Notes: generated by a model not told the origin, from the sequence alone. Positions 33,321 through 42,816 are shown, counted from the stretch's first letter. The stretch is DNA of 64,000 bases from Gammaproteobacteria bacterium (GCA_024234895.1 JACKNJ010000008.1:62001-126000), one strand, 5' to 3'. Made by a program: numbers and translations.

Positions 33321-35789
33321 TCAGCCCTTGGTCGTGGGCTTCTTGGCGGCGGCTTTCTTCGCCGCCGGCTTCTTCGCCGCCGGTTTCTTCGCTGCTGGTT
33401 TCTTGGCAGCCGACTTCTTCGCCGGGGCTTTTTTCGCCGGCGCCTTGGTGGCCTCGGGCGCGGCGGCCTCGCTGGTCGCGGCCTTCCTGGCGCCGCCGCG
33501 ACGGGCGGCGCCCTTCTCCGGCGCCTCCTCGATCAGCTTCGCGCATTCCTCGGCGGTCAGCGATTCAGGCTCGCGATCCTTGGGGATCTTCGCGTTCTTC
33601 TTGCCGTTGGTGATGTACGGCCCGTAGCGACCGCGCAGCACCTGGATGCCGAGTTCCGGGAAGTCCGCGATCAGGCGGTTGGCGTCGGCGAGCTGCTTCT
33701 CGGCGACCAGTTGCAGCGCGCGTTCGCGGGTGATCGTGTAGGGATCGTCTTCCTTGCCGAGCGAGGCGAACTTCGAGCCGTAGCGGACATACGGGCCGAA
33801 GCGGCCGATGTTGACCGACAGGGCCTCGCCGGCGTCGGTCTCACCCAGATCGCGCGGCAGCTTGAACAGTTCCAGGGCCTCGTCGAGGCTGATGCTGTCC
33901 ATGCGCTGACCGGCGCGCAGGCTGGCGAAGGTCGGCTTGTCCTCGTCGTCGCGGGTGCCGATCTGCACGAACGGCCCGTAGCGGCCCATGCGCACCGAGA
34001 CCGGCTTGCCGGATTTCGGATCGGTACCGAGTTCACGGGCTCCGGCGACCTCGTCGCGGGACACATCGCCCTTGTCCTCGACCTGCTTGATGAACGGGGC
34101 CCAGAACCTCTTCAGCAGCGGAACCCATTCCTCCTCGCCGCGCGAGACCGCATCCAGTTCGTCTTCGAGGCGGGCGGTGAAGTCGTAGTCGACGTAGGTG
34201 GTGAAGTGCTCGGCGAGGAACTTGCCGACCACCGTGCCGACGTCGGTCGGGCGGAAGCGACGACGGTCCATCTCCACGTATTCGCGGTTCTGCAGCGTCG
34301 AGATGATCGACGCATAGGTCGACGGGCGACCGATGCCGTATTCCTCCAGCGCGCGCACCAGACTCGCTTCCGTGTAACGCGGCGGCGGCTCGGTGAAATG
34401 CTGTTCGCTGCGCAGCGCCTTGAGCAGGACACGGTCGCCCTCCTCCATGGCCGGCAGCATGCGCTCGTCGCTGTCCTCCGGCTTGGCGTCGTCGAAGTCC
34501 TCGCGGTAGACGCGCATGAAGCCCGGATCGGCGATCGTCGAACCGGTGGCGCGCAGCAGGTTGCCCTCGCCGGCGGCGAAGTCGACCGCGACCTGATCGA
34601 TGGTCGCGTGCTGCATCTGGCAGGCGACAGCGCGTTTCCAGATCAGGTCGTAGAGCTTCAACTGGTCGGCGGCGAGGTGGCCACGCAGTTCTTCCGGGGT
34701 GCGCATGACCGAGGTCGGACGGATGGCCTCGTGCGCCTCCTGGGCATTCTTCGCCTTGGTCTGATAGGTGCGCGGCTCGTCCGGCAGATCCTTTGCGCCG
34801 TAACGTTCACGCACGAACTGGCGGATCTCGGCGACGGCCTCCTGGGCAAGACTGACCGAGTCGGTACGCATGTAGGTGATCAGACCGACCGCGCCGCCAC
34901 CGATATCCACACCTTCGTACAACTGCTGCGCGACGCGCATCGCCCGCGAGGCGGAGAAGCCGAGCTTGCGCACCGCCTCCTGCTGCAAGGTGGAGGTGGT
35001 GAACGGCGGAGCCGGGTAACGCTTGCGCTGTTTCTTCTCGACCGTGGCGACGGTCAGCTCACCGCCCTTGGTGGCGGCCTTGAGCTCCGCCTCGGCGGCC
35101 TGCGCGCTGCCGCCGTCGCCGAAGCTGAACTGTTCGACACGCTCGCCGTGGAAGCGATAGAGGCGCGCGACAAAATCCTGGGCAGACTTGTTCAGATCGG
35201 CTTCCAGGGTCCAGTACTCGCGCGGCTTGAAGTTGAGGATCTCGTCCTCGCGCTCGACGATCATGCGCAGCGCCGGACTTTGCACGCGACCGGCGGACAG
35301 GCCGCGCTTGACCTTGCGCCACAGCAGTGGCGAGAGGTTGAAACCGACCAGGTAGTCCAGCGCGCGGCGCGCCTGCTGGGCGTTGACCAGATCCATGGAC
35401 AGCTCGCGCGGGTGCGCCATCGCCTCCTGGATCGCGCGCTTGGTGATCTCGTGGAAGACCACCCGATAGACCGGCTTGTCCTTGATCAGGTCCTTCTCGC
35501 GTAACAGCTCGGCCAGATGCCAGGAGATCGCCTCGCCTTCGCGATCCGGGTCGGTCGCGAGGTACAGGGCGTCGGCCTTCTTCACCGAGCGGACGATGGC
35601 CTGCACATGGCGATCGCTCTTGTCGATCACCTGATATTTCATGCGGAAGTCGTGCTCGGGATCGACCGCGCCTTCCTTGGGGACCAGATCGCGGACGTGA
35701 CCGAAAGACGCCAGCACCTCGAAGCCGGAGCCGAGGTACTTATTGATGGTCTTGGCCTTGGCCGGCGATTCGACGATCAGCAGATTCAT
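33321..35789 (-). CDS. topA: DNA topoisomerase I, zinc-free type with lysine-rich tail
   Basis: Type IA topoisomerase relaxing negative supercoils, 822 residues. The N-terminal Toprim domain starts MNLLIVESPAKAKTINKYLG with the acidic triad in LATDPDREGE; the active tyrosine is in GLITYMRTDS. After the core there are three glycine-aromatic repeats (GRYGPFVQIG, GRFGPYVRYG, GRYGPYITNG) of the Toprim_C_rpt type instead of the E. coli zinc fingers; no cysteine pairs are present. The last 45 residues are an Ala-Lys-Pro repeat like histone H1. Confidence 0.97.
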   Translation of the reverse strand: MNLLIVESPAKAKTINKYLGSGFEVLASFGHVRDLVPKEGAVDPEHDFRMKYQVIDKSDRHVQAIVRSVKKADALYLATDPDREGEAISWHLAELLREKDLIKDKPVYRVVFHEITKRAIQEAMAHPRELSMDLVNAQQARRALDYLVGFNLSPLLWRKVKRGLSAGRVQSPALRMIVEREDEILNFKPREYWTLEADLNKSAQDFVARLYRFHGERVEQFSFGDGGSAQAAEAELKAATKGGELTVATVEKKQRKRYPAPPFTTSTLQQEAVRKLGFSASRAMRVAQQLYEGVDIGGGAVGLITYMRTDSVSLAQEAVAEIRQFVRERYGAKDLPDEPRTYQTKAKNAQEAHEAIRPTSVMRTPEELRGHLAADQLKLYDLIWKRAVACQMQHATIDQVAVDFAAGEGNLLRATGSTIADPGFMRVYREDFDDAKPEDSDERMLPAMEEGDRVLLKALRSEQHFTEPPPRYTEASLVRALEEYGIGRPSTYASIISTLQNREYVEMDRRRFRPTDVGTVVGKFLAEHFTTYVDYDFTARLEDELDAVSRGEEEWVPLLKRFWAPFIKQVEDKGDVSRDEVAGARELGTDPKSGKPVSVRMGRYGPFVQIGTRDDEDKPTFASLRAGQRMDSISLDEALELFKLPRDLGETDAGEALSVNIGRFGPYVRYGSKFASLGKEDDPYTITRERALQLVAEKQLADANRLIADFPELGIQVLRGRYGPYITNGKKNAKIPKDREPESLTAEECAKLIEEAPEKGAARRGGARKAATSEAAAPEATKAPAKKAPAKKSAAKKPAAKKPAAKKPAAKKAAAKKPTTKG
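33324..33452 (-). repeat. In-gene tandem repeat encoding the AAKKP tail of TopA
   Basis: A degenerate repeat of about 15 bases, on the plus strand GCCGGCTTCTTCGCC, is present about eight times and encodes AAKKP units. It is coding sequence at the 3' end of topA. Copy number may vary between strains through slippage. Confidence 0.8.
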
Positions 35790-35818
35790 GGAATGTAAAC
35801 GGTTCTCTAAGCAGCAAA

Positions 35819-35839
35819 ACGGCGGGACATGCCCGCCGT
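35819..35839 (-). terminator. Terminator after smg
   Basis: ACGGCGGG (35819-35826) pairs with CCCGCCGT (35832-35839) around a five-base loop. On the minus strand the stem is followed by TTTTG. It lies between the smg stop and the topA start and would make topA a separate transcription unit. Confidence 0.7.
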
Positions 35840-35867
35840 CGAAATCGGAGTCGCGAGGTTTATAGCC

Positions 35868-36341
35868 TCAATTGACGTATCCCGTGAAGTTTTCGAAGAC
35901 CAGATTTTCCATCCAGGCATAGGCGTCTTCCTGGCCGGGCTGGCTGAACAGGACCATCAGCACGACCCATTTCAGATCGTCGGCGTCGACGTCCTCGTCG
36001 CTCAGCGCCATGACCCGGTCGATGACCAGTTCGCGGCTGACCGGCGACAGGATGCCGAGTTGTTCCAGATACATCAGGAAACCCCGGCACTCGACATCGA
36101 GCTTGGCCTGCTCGTCGTCGGAGTAGATGCGGATCGCGCGGCTGGACACCGCACCGGTGGCATGACCCTGGCGGTTGGCGAGGCCATCCATCCAGTCGAA
36201 AGCCTTGTGGATTTCGGTCAGCGGGAAACCCGCGTCGAGCAGGTCGATCTGCATGGAATCACGGTCGAAGCGGACCTCGGCATCGTCTTCCAGGAAGTTC
36301 TGGAACAGATACACAAGGACATCGAGCACGTTTTCTTTCAT
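35868..36341 (-). CDS. smg: Smg family protein (DUF494)
   Basis: 157 residues, matching the Smg family found next to dprA and topA. The N-terminus MKENVLDVLVYLFQNFL and the middle RGFLMYLEQLGILSP are characteristic. It is acidic and helical, without a signal peptide. The function is not established; the conserved location beside dprA suggests a nucleic-acid role, but that is inference. Confidence 0.93.
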   Translation of the reverse strand: MKENVLDVLVYLFQNFLEDDAEVRFDRDSMQIDLLDAGFPLTEIHKAFDWMDGLANRQGHATGAVSSRAIRIYSDDEQAKLDVECRGFLMYLEQLGILSPVSRELVIDRVMALSDEDVDADDLKWVVLMVLFSQPGQEDAYAWMENLVFENFTGYVN

Positions 36342-36374
36342 GGGTCACCTAGAGCTCCGGGACGGCGTGGGCAA

Positions 36375-37478
36375 TCACCGCACCCGGCTGTAGCGACCGC
36401 CCGGAAGGGCTTCCACACGGCCTTGCAATTCGAGGAGCAGCAGCATGGAGGAAACCTCATCAGGGGTCAATTGACTGAGTTCGACGATGCCATCGACCGA
36501 AATCGGCTCGAATCCGACCGCATCGAGCAGGCGTTGATAGTCGGCATCCAGCTCGCCGCTCGCGGGTTCATCGGGCGGCCTCGCGAGGCCCTCGTCGAGC
36601 AGACCGAACATCGCGCCGAGTTCATCGGCGATATCGCTGGCGGTCTCGACCAGCTTGGCGCCCTGCTTGATCAGCGCGTTGCAGCCGCGGGCCATCGGGT
36701 TGTGGATCGAGCCGGGAATCGCGAACACCTCGCGGCCCTGCTCCATGGCCAGCCGCGCGGTGATCAGCGAGCCGCTGCGCAACGCCGCCTCGACCACCAG
36801 CGTGCCGACCGCCAGCCCGCTGATCACGCGGTTGCGACGCGGAAAATTGTTGGCCAGCACCGGCGTGCCGGTCGGGTACTCGGTGACCAGCGCGCCGCGC
36901 TCGACGATGGCCTCGGCCAGCGACCGGTTGCGCGGCGGATACAGCGAATCCGGCCCCGTGCCCATGACCGCGACGGTGACGCCCCCCGCGTCCACCGCGC
37001 CACGATGCGCGGCCGCGTCGATACCCAGCGCCAGGCCGCTGGTGATCGTCAGACCCGCACCGGCCAATGCGGCGCTGAACTCCTGGGCGGTCTGCACACC
37101 GGCCCTGGAAGCCTTGCGGCTGCCGACCATGGCCAGCTGCGGCATCGACAATGCCCCCACGTCACCGCGCACGAACAACATCGGCGGCGGATCGGGGATT
37201 TCTTTCAGCAACGCGGGGTAATCCGCATCGTCGAAGGTGAGAATCCGGCAACGCGCCTGTGCCGCCCAGGCGAGGTCGGCATCGACCCCGGCCCAATCCG
37301 GCTCGGCCAGCCCCTCGACGCTGCGCTCCTTGAGCCCGGCCGCGGTCAGTTCCGCGCGCCGCGCCGCGAGCACACCCGACGGCGAACCGAACCGTTCGCT
37401 CAGCGAGAAGAATCCGCGCGCGCCCACGCCCGGCACGCGCCACAACGCCAACCAATCCCGCAGGGCCTGCGCATCCAT
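36375..37478 (-). CDS. dprA: DNA-processing protein DprA
   Basis: Loads RecA on incoming single-stranded DNA during natural transformation. 367 residues. An N-terminal helical region is followed by the Rossmann-like core with MVGSRKASRAGVQTAQEF, SGLALGIDAAAHRGA and FPRRNRVISGLA, and a C-terminal winged-helix segment (ISVDGIVELSQLTPDEVSSM). It lies between the LysM protein and smg on the minus strand. No other competence gene is visible in the window. Confidence 0.96.
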   Translation of the reverse strand: MDAQALRDWLALWRVPGVGARGFFSLSERFGSPSGVLAARRAELTAAGLKERSVEGLAEPDWAGVDADLAWAAQARCRILTFDDADYPALLKEIPDPPPMLFVRGDVGALSMPQLAMVGSRKASRAGVQTAQEFSAALAGAGLTITSGLALGIDAAAHRGAVDAGGVTVAVMGTGPDSLYPPRNRSLAEAIVERGALVTEYPTGTPVLANNFPRRNRVISGLAVGTLVVEAALRSGSLITARLAMEQGREVFAIPGSIHNPMARGCNALIKQGAKLVETASDIADELGAMFGLLDEGLARPPDEPASGELDADYQRLLDAVGFEPISVDGIVELSQLTPDEVSSMLLLLELQGRVEALPGGRYSRVR

Positions 37479-37495
37479 TCGCCGCGTGCCGCCGC

Positions 37496-38596
37496 TCAGG
37501 GCGCCCGGATCTTGTCGCCGGTATGCACCGCCTGCTTCGCGGACATGATCAACGCATACGAGACCAGGTCGTAGACCCGGAAGACCATGGCCAGCGCGAC
37601 GCGTTCTTCCGGCAATTCGACGGTCGTGGAGACCGCGCCGACAGTCTTGTCTTCGAACACCTCGCCACCGATGTACACACCGACGACATCGCCACGCTCG
37701 ACACCGGCCTTCCTGCCGATATCCAGCACCATGATCTGCCCCGGCCCACCCTGGAACAGTCCGTCCATGAACGCGATCACCGATCCCCGCAGATCCGGAT
37801 CCGGCGACTTCGGCGAGTAGCTCAGGAAACTGTCCTGCGGGTCCGGCGGCAACACCCGCAGGCCCTGGATGATCTGCTCGGACGCCTTGTCGATGCGCAC
37901 GGTCGCCGGATCACCCCAACGCTCCACGTAACCGGTGCCGACGTGCACGATCTCGCGACCGGCATCGATGGTTTTCGCCTTGCCATCCCCGCTATCGAGG
38001 ACCGCAAGCTTGTAGGGCTGGCCGATGCGATAAATGCCGAACTCGCGGTTGTGCTGGCTCTCCAGGCCGCGCACGTAGACGCGATCGCCACGCCCGACGA
38101 TCAGCCGCTCCCCGACCGGTTTGAGCACGTACGCGGCGGCGTTGTACTCCTCTTCGGACATCACCCTCGGCAGTTCGAAAAAGCCTTCCAGCTTCGACAC
38201 ATCGAAGATCGGCACCGCCTCGTGCCGGGGCACCTCGCGGACCTGCGGAGACAACTTGATCACCGGCCGACCGCGCGCCATCACCTGCAGGCGGGTCTCG
38301 CCATCGACCGCAACCAGACCGATGCGGTCGCCGGGATAGATCAGATGCGGGTTCTCGATGCCCGGGTTGGCCCGCCAGATCTCCTGCCAGCGCCACGGGT
38401 CCTTCAGGAAGCGCCCGGCGATATCCCAAAGCGTGTCACCACGCTGCACGATGTAGGTTTCCGGCGCACCGGGAGCCAGCTCGACGCGCCCGGAATTCGG
38501 ACCGCCGTCCGCCAGCGCGGGGGAACCGACAAGCAGGGAAGTTGCCACAAGCAGAGCCCGGAACAGGGCTGAGAAACTCACCGGAAGCGGGCGCAT
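37496..38596 (-). CDS. LysM peptidoglycan-binding exported protein
   Basis: 366 residues from the ATG at 38596, with GGAG nine bases upstream; an ATG at 38605 has the same GGAG directly touching it and is less likely. A signal peptide (FRALLVATSLLVGSPALA) is followed by a LysM domain at about residues 47-97 (YIVQRGDTLWDIAGRFLKDP). The rest is beta-rich, with GRGDRVYVRG and AGVERGDVVGVYIGG resembling flagellar-base or outer-membrane beta modules. This protein is regularly found upstream of dprA in gammaproteobacteria, facing def. Confidence 0.88.
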   Translation of the reverse strand: MRPLPVSFSALFRALLVATSLLVGSPALADGGPNSGRVELAPGAPETYIVQRGDTLWDIAGRFLKDPWRWQEIWRANPGIENPHLIYPGDRIGLVAVDGETRLQVMARGRPVIKLSPQVREVPRHEAVPIFDVSKLEGFFELPRVMSEEEYNAAAYVLKPVGERLIVGRGDRVYVRGLESQHNREFGIYRIGQPYKLAVLDSGDGKAKTIDAGREIVHVGTGYVERWGDPATVRIDKASEQIIQGLRVLPPDPQDSFLSYSPKSPDPDLRGSVIAFMDGLFQGGPGQIMVLDIGRKAGVERGDVVGVYIGGEVFEDKTVGAVSTTVELPEERVALAMVFRVYDLVSYALIMSAKQAVHTGDKIRAP

Positions 38597-38733
38597 CCGC
38601 GTCATCTCCGTTGGAATTAAATCGGGCCAGAAACTGGGCCGAGTATGGCACACGCAAAACGGCATCCGTTAAGATGCCCAATCCGTGCGCGGGCACCCGA
38701 ATTCCCGCGCTAACCCATTGAACCGATTCGATT

Positions 38734-39270
38734 ATGGCCATCCTCGACATTCTCCACTTTCCGGACAACCGCCTGCGCACCAGGGCCAGGCCGGTCGATC
38801 AGGTCGACGACGAGCTGCGCAAGTTGATCGACGACATGTTCGAAACCATGTACCAGGCCCCTGGCATCGGACTCGCCGCGACCCAGGTCAACGTGCACAA
38901 GCGCCTGGTGGTGATCGATGTCAGCGAGGACAAGAGCGAGCCGCGCGTCTTCATCAACCCCGAGATCGTCGACAAGGAAGGCATCGAGGAAATGGAGGAA
39001 GGCTGCCTGTCGGTGCCGGGCGCCTACGAAAAGGTCCGCCGCGCCGATCGCGTCAAGGTCCGGGCGCTGGATCGTGACGGCAAGGAATTCAACCTGGAGG
39101 CCGACGGACTGCTGGCGGTCTGCATCCAGCACGAACTCGATCATCTGGACGGCAAGCTGTTCGTCGACCACATCTCCGAGATCAAGCGCCAGCGCATCCG
39201 CGCCAAGCTGGTCAAGGCGCAGAAGCAGCACCGGAACCCGGACGACGATCACCACTCGACGGCGATCTGA
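38734..39270 (+). CDS. def: Peptide deformylase
   Basis: Removes the N-formyl group from new proteins. 178 residues. Motif I GIGLAATQV, motif II EGCLSVPG with the metal-binding cysteine, and motif III QHELDHLDG with the two histidines are all present. It starts a plus-strand run with fmt and rsmB, divergent from the LysM/dprA genes, so promoters for both directions lie in 38597-38733. Confidence 0.97.
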   Translation: MAILDILHFPDNRLRTRARPVDQVDDELRKLIDDMFETMYQAPGIGLAATQVNVHKRLVVIDVSEDKSEPRVFINPEIVDKEGIEEMEEGCLSVPGAYEKVRRADRVKVRALDRDGKEFNLEADGLLAVCIQHELDHLDGKLFVDHISEIKRQRIRAKLVKAQKQHRNPDDDHHSTAI

Positions 39271-39291
39271 ACCGTCCAGGCAGATACCACC

Positions 39292-39387
39292 CCCATTTCG
39301 CCGCGAAGGCGCGAAGACGCAACGAATTCTCTCGAGGGGTCGTGGCAGACAACCTTCGCGCCTTGGCGTCCTGGCGGCAAACCACCG
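39292..39387. repeat. Palindromic repeat between def and fmt
   Basis: CCCATTTCGCCGCGAAGGCG near the left pairs imperfectly with CGCCTTGGCGTCCTGGCGGC near the right. The element resembles the one at 42743-42816 (CGCCGCAAAGACGCGAAGGC against its complement). It fills most of the 139-base gap between def and fmt, which is short or absent in many relatives. Confidence 0.65.
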
Positions 39388-39409
39388 CAACCACGTTCGA
39401 CATAACTTC

Positions 39410-40333
39410 ATGCGCATCATCTACGCCGGCACGCCGGAATTCGCGGTCGCCGGGCTCGACGCCCTGCTCGCCAATGGTTACGACGTCATCGCCGTCTACA
39501 CCCAGCCCGACCGCCCGGCCGGGCGTGGGCGCAAGCTGACCCCGAGCCCGGTCAAGCAGCGCGCGCTGGACGCCGGCATCGCCGTCTACCAGCCGGCCAG
39601 CCTCAAGGGTGAAGCCGAGCAGGCGGAACTCGCCGCACTCAATGCCGACCTGATGATCGTCGCCGCCTACGGTCTGCTGCTGCCAAAGGCCGTGCTCGAC
39701 GCGCCGCGTCTCGGCTGCATCAACATCCACGGCTCGCTGCTGCCGCGCTGGCGTGGCGCGGCACCGATCCAGCGCGCGATCCTGGCCGGCGATACCGAGA
39801 CCGGCATCACCATCATGCAGATGGATGTCGGTCTGGATACCGGCGACATGCTGGTCAAGGCCGCGCTGCCGATCGGCCCGGAAGCCACCGCCGGCGAGAT
39901 TCACGACGGACTCGCGCGACTCGGCGGCGAGGCGCTGATCGACGCCATGCAGCAGCTCGAAGCCGGCACGCTCAAGCCGGAGAAGCAGGACGACGCACTC
40001 GCCAATTACGCGAAGAAGCTCGACAAGGCGGAGGCCATGATCGACTGGTCGAAGCCCGCCATCGAGATCGACCGTCAGGTCCGTGCCTTCAACCCCTGGC
40101 CGGTCGCGCAGACGATGTGGGCGGACAAGGCCATGCGCGTCTGGCTCGCGAAGCCCGGCGCCGGCTCCGGTGATCCGGGCTGCGTGATCCATGCGGACAA
40201 AACCGGTATCGAGGTCGCGACCGGCGACGGCTCGCTGATCCTGCTCGAAGTGCAGATGCCCGGCGGCAAGCGTCTCGCCGCCCGTGATTTCCTGAACGCG
40301 CACGACGTCACCGGCGTCTGCTTCGGCGACTGA
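39410..40333 (+). CDS. fmt: Methionyl-tRNA formyltransferase
   Basis: Formylates initiator Met-tRNA. 307 residues from the ATG at 39410 (MRIIYAGTPEFAVAGL). The formyl-donor domain has the catalytic motif INIHGSLLPRWRGAAPIQ and a downstream QMDVGLDTGDML; the C-terminal OB-like domain includes VRAFNPWP. The frame remains open upstream into def but without similarity. The stop codon is immediately followed by the GTG of rsmB. Confidence 0.97.
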   Translation: MRIIYAGTPEFAVAGLDALLANGYDVIAVYTQPDRPAGRGRKLTPSPVKQRALDAGIAVYQPASLKGEAEQAELAALNADLMIVAAYGLLLPKAVLDAPRLGCINIHGSLLPRWRGAAPIQRAILAGDTETGITIMQMDVGLDTGDMLVKAALPIGPEATAGEIHDGLARLGGEALIDAMQQLEAGTLKPEKQDDALANYAKKLDKAEAMIDWSKPAIEIDRQVRAFNPWPVAQTMWADKAMRVWLAKPGAGSGDPGCVIHADKTGIEVATGDGSLILLEVQMPGGKRLAARDFLNAHDVTGVCFGD

Positions 40334-41659
40334 GTGGCCAGGCCCAAAGTCCGCGGCGCCCGCGCGTTGGCGGCGATGGTGGTCGCGGACATCCTGCGCG
40401 GTCGGTCCTCGCTGTCGGCGCTGCTGCCGCCCGCCCTTGCCCGTCTCGGCGACGCACGCGATCGCGGCCTCCTGCAGGAACTTGCCTACGGGACCTTGCG
40501 CCATCAGCCGCGGCTCGCCTTCCTCGCCCGCCAGTTGCTGCAAAAGCCACTCAAGGAACGCGACCAGGATATCCAGGCGCTGATCCTGCTCGGCCTCTAT
40601 CAACTTCGCGAGATGCGCGTTCCGGAACACGCCGCGCTGTCCGCGACCGCCGACGCGGCCCGCGAATTCGGCAAGGAGTGGGCCGTCAGCCTGATCAACG
40701 CGGTGCTGCGCAATTACCAGCGCGGCGCGGATGCGCTCAACGCGAAGGCCGCCGACGACCAGGCCGCGCAGCTCGGCCACCCGGTCTGGCTATTGAAACG
40801 TCTGCGCGAGGACTGGCCGGAGCATTGGCGCGGCATCGTCGCGCACGGCAATCAATCGCCGCCGTTGACGTTGCGCGTGAACCTCCGCCGTGGCGATGTG
40901 GCGAGCTACCACGCGCGGCTCGCCAAAGCCGATATTGAATCCAGCCTCAATCCGCACGCAGCGGCCGCATTGACCCTGGACCGCGCCGTCGACGTCGATC
41001 TGCTGCCCGGATTCCGCGAAGGCGACGCATCGGTGCAGGATGCCGCCGCGCAGCTTGTGCCGGGGCTGATGAACCTCGAACCGGGCCAGCGCGTGCTCGA
41101 TGCCTGCGCCGCGCCCGGCGGCAAGACCGGCCATCTGCTCGAAGCCGCGGACGTCGACCTGCTCGCGCTGGACATCGACGCGCAGCGCACCGAACGAATC
41201 CGCGAAAATCTCGACCGCCTCCGCCTGCATGCGGACATCCGCGTCGGCGATGCCGCGGCGCCGGATACGTGGTGGGACGGCAAACCCTTCGACCGCATCC
41301 TGCTCGACGCGCCCTGCTCCGGCAGCGGCGTGATCCGCAGGCATCCCGACATCAAGGTGTTGCGCCGCGCCGCCGACATCCCCTCCCTCGCCGAACGCCA
41401 GGGCCGCCTGCTCAACGCCTTGTGGCCGACCCTCGCCCCGGGCGGCGAACTGCTCTACGTGACCTGCTCCGTGCTCAACGCGGAGAACAGCGCCGTCACC
41501 GAAGCCTTCCTCGCGCACCACGACGATGCCGAAGCGCGGCCGATCGACGCCGAATGGGGCCACGCCCAGCCCGTTGGCCGCCAGACCCTGCCCGGCGAAC
41601 ACGGCGACGACTGGGGCATGGACGGCTTCTACTTCGCCCGCCTGCGCAAACGCGCCTGA
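40334..41659 (+). CDS. rsmB: 16S rRNA (cytosine-967-C5)-methyltransferase
   Basis: 441 residues. An N-terminal NusB-like RNA-binding domain (LLQELAYGTLRHQPRL, INAVLRNYQR) is followed by a SAM methyltransferase domain with DACAAPGGKTGHLLE, the motif IV cysteine in LDAPCSGSGVIRRHPD, and the catalytic cysteine in YVTCSVLNAEN. The start is GTG at 40334, abutting the fmt stop (TGAGTG), so translation is probably coupled. Third gene of def-fmt-rsmB. Confidence 0.96.
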   Translation: MARPKVRGARALAAMVVADILRGRSSLSALLPPALARLGDARDRGLLQELAYGTLRHQPRLAFLARQLLQKPLKERDQDIQALILLGLYQLREMRVPEHAALSATADAAREFGKEWAVSLINAVLRNYQRGADALNAKAADDQAAQLGHPVWLLKRLREDWPEHWRGIVAHGNQSPPLTLRVNLRRGDVASYHARLAKADIESSLNPHAAAALTLDRAVDVDLLPGFREGDASVQDAAAQLVPGLMNLEPGQRVLDACAAPGGKTGHLLEAADVDLLALDIDAQRTERIRENLDRLRLHADIRVGDAAAPDTWWDGKPFDRILLDAPCSGSGVIRRHPDIKVLRRAADIPSLAERQGRLLNALWPTLAPGGELLYVTCSVLNAENSAVTEAFLAHHDDAEARPIDAEWGHAQPVGRQTLPGEHGDDWGMDGFYFARLRKRA

Positions 41660-41681
41660 CAGCAACCCTCACCGCCCGGCC

Positions 41682-41760
41682 AAACAACCGTAGGAACGGC
41701 TTCAGCCGCGATCAGCCTTCGATCGGAGCTGATCGCGGCTGAAGCCGCTCCTACGGTTTG
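41682..41760. repeat. Palindromic repeat, GTAGGAGCGG family, copy D (short form)
   Basis: A near-perfect hairpin between rsmB and argB. The left arm CCGTAGGAACGGCTTCAGCC and the right arm ending GGCTGAAGCCGCTCCTACGG are each about 28 bases, with flanking CAAAC/GTTTG also paired. The loop differs from that of copies A to C, and the TGTAAACACCC outer part is missing. Confidence 0.8.
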
Positions 41761-41836
41761 GTCGAACCACCGTCTGTCGGGAGCGGCACGCTGCCCCGTA
41801 CAATCGCGTTTTTCCCGTTTGATTTGGATTCACCGC

Positions 41837-42730
41837 ATGAGCCTCGACCATTCCTCCGCCCACAACATCGCCAACGTCCTGATCGAGGCGATGCCCTACA
41901 TCCAGCGTTACGTCGGCAAGACCCTCGTCATCAAGTACGGCGGCAACGCGATGACCGACCCGGCCCTGCAGGCCGGTTTCGCCCGCGACGTGGTGATGAT
42001 GAAGCTGATCGGCATCAACCCGGTGGTGGTGCACGGCGGCGGCCCGCAGATCGGCAACCTGCTCAAGCGCATCGGCAAGGAAAGCGTGTTCATCGGTGGC
42101 ATGCGGGTGACCGACGCCGAGACCATGGATGTGGTCGAGATGGTGCTTGGCGGTCTGGTCAACAAGCAGATCGTCAACCTGATCAATCAGCACGGCGGCC
42201 GTGCGGTCGGCCTGACCGGCAAGGACGGCGACCTGATCCGCGCCCGCAAGCTGTCGATGACCCACACCCCGGATGGCGCGGAATCGCCGCAGGAGGTCGA
42301 TCTGGGCCACGTCGGCGAGGTCGAGTCCATCGACGCCTCGGTGGTCGAGATGCTCGACCAGTCCGGCTTCATCCCGGTGGTGGCGCCGGTCGGCGTCGGC
42401 AAGAACGGCCACTCCTACAACATCAACGCGGACCTGGTCGCCGGCAAGCTGGCCGAAGTACTCCAGGCCGAGAAGCTGATCCTGCTGACCAACACCGCCG
42501 GCCTGCTCGACAAGGAGGGCAAGCTGCTCACCGGCCTGACCGCCAAGCAGGTCGACAGCCTGATCGCCGACGGCACCATCTCCGGCGGCATGCTGCCGAA
42601 GATCGGCTGCGCGATGGACGCGATCAAGGCCGGGGTGCGCACCGTGCACATCATCGACGGTCGGGTCGAACACGCGGTGCTGCTGGAACTGTTCACCGAC
42701 GAAGGCGTGGGCACCCTGATCAAACGCTGA
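41837..42730 (+). CDS. argB: Acetylglutamate kinase
   Basis: Second step of arginine synthesis. 297 residues from the ATG at 41837. The amino-acid kinase motifs are KTLVIKYGGNAM at the N-terminus, VVVHGGGPQIG, and the glutamate-binding SYNINADLVAGKLAE; the C-terminus has GGMLPKIGCAMDAI. Six residues could be added by an ATG at 41819, but that has no better ribosome-binding site. It stands alone as far as arginine genes go. Confidence 0.97.
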   Translation: MSLDHSSAHNIANVLIEAMPYIQRYVGKTLVIKYGGNAMTDPALQAGFARDVVMMKLIGINPVVVHGGGPQIGNLLKRIGKESVFIGGMRVTDAETMDVVEMVLGGLVNKQIVNLINQHGGRAVGLTGKDGDLIRARKLSMTHTPDGAESPQEVDLGHVGEVESIDASVVEMLDQSGFIPVVAPVGVGKNGHSYNINADLVAGKLAEVLQAEKLILLTNTAGLLDKEGKLLTGLTAKQVDSLIADGTISGGMLPKIGCAMDAIKAGVRTVHIIDGRVEHAVLLELFTDEGVGTLIKR

Positions 42731-42742
42731 GTTCATTCCGCG

Positions 42743-42816
42743 TTTCGCCGCAAAGACGCGAAGGCGCAAAGAATCTCGATCAACATGACCCTTTGCGTCT
42801 TTGCGTCTTTGCGGCA
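42743..42816. repeat. Palindromic repeat between argB and the TSUP gene
   Basis: TTCGCCGCAAAGACGCGAAG on the left pairs with CTTTGCGTCTTTGCGTCTTT and GCGGC on the right across a loop of about 20 bases. It is of the same family as the element at 39292-39387. It fills most of the argB/TSUP gap. Confidence 0.7.

Noticed and set aside
33324..33452. Short tandem repeats looking like a CRISPR or minisatellite
   Set aside because: In-frame coding repeat of the TopA lysine-rich tail; no spacers.
32949..35504. 851-codon open frame opposite topA and tsaC
   Set aside because: Spans two real genes on the other strand and includes the complement of the AAKKP repeat.
38650..38670. TGGCACACGCAAAACGGC upstream of def as a sigma-54 site
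   Set aside because: The -24 half is good, but GC is not at the required ten-base distance from GG.
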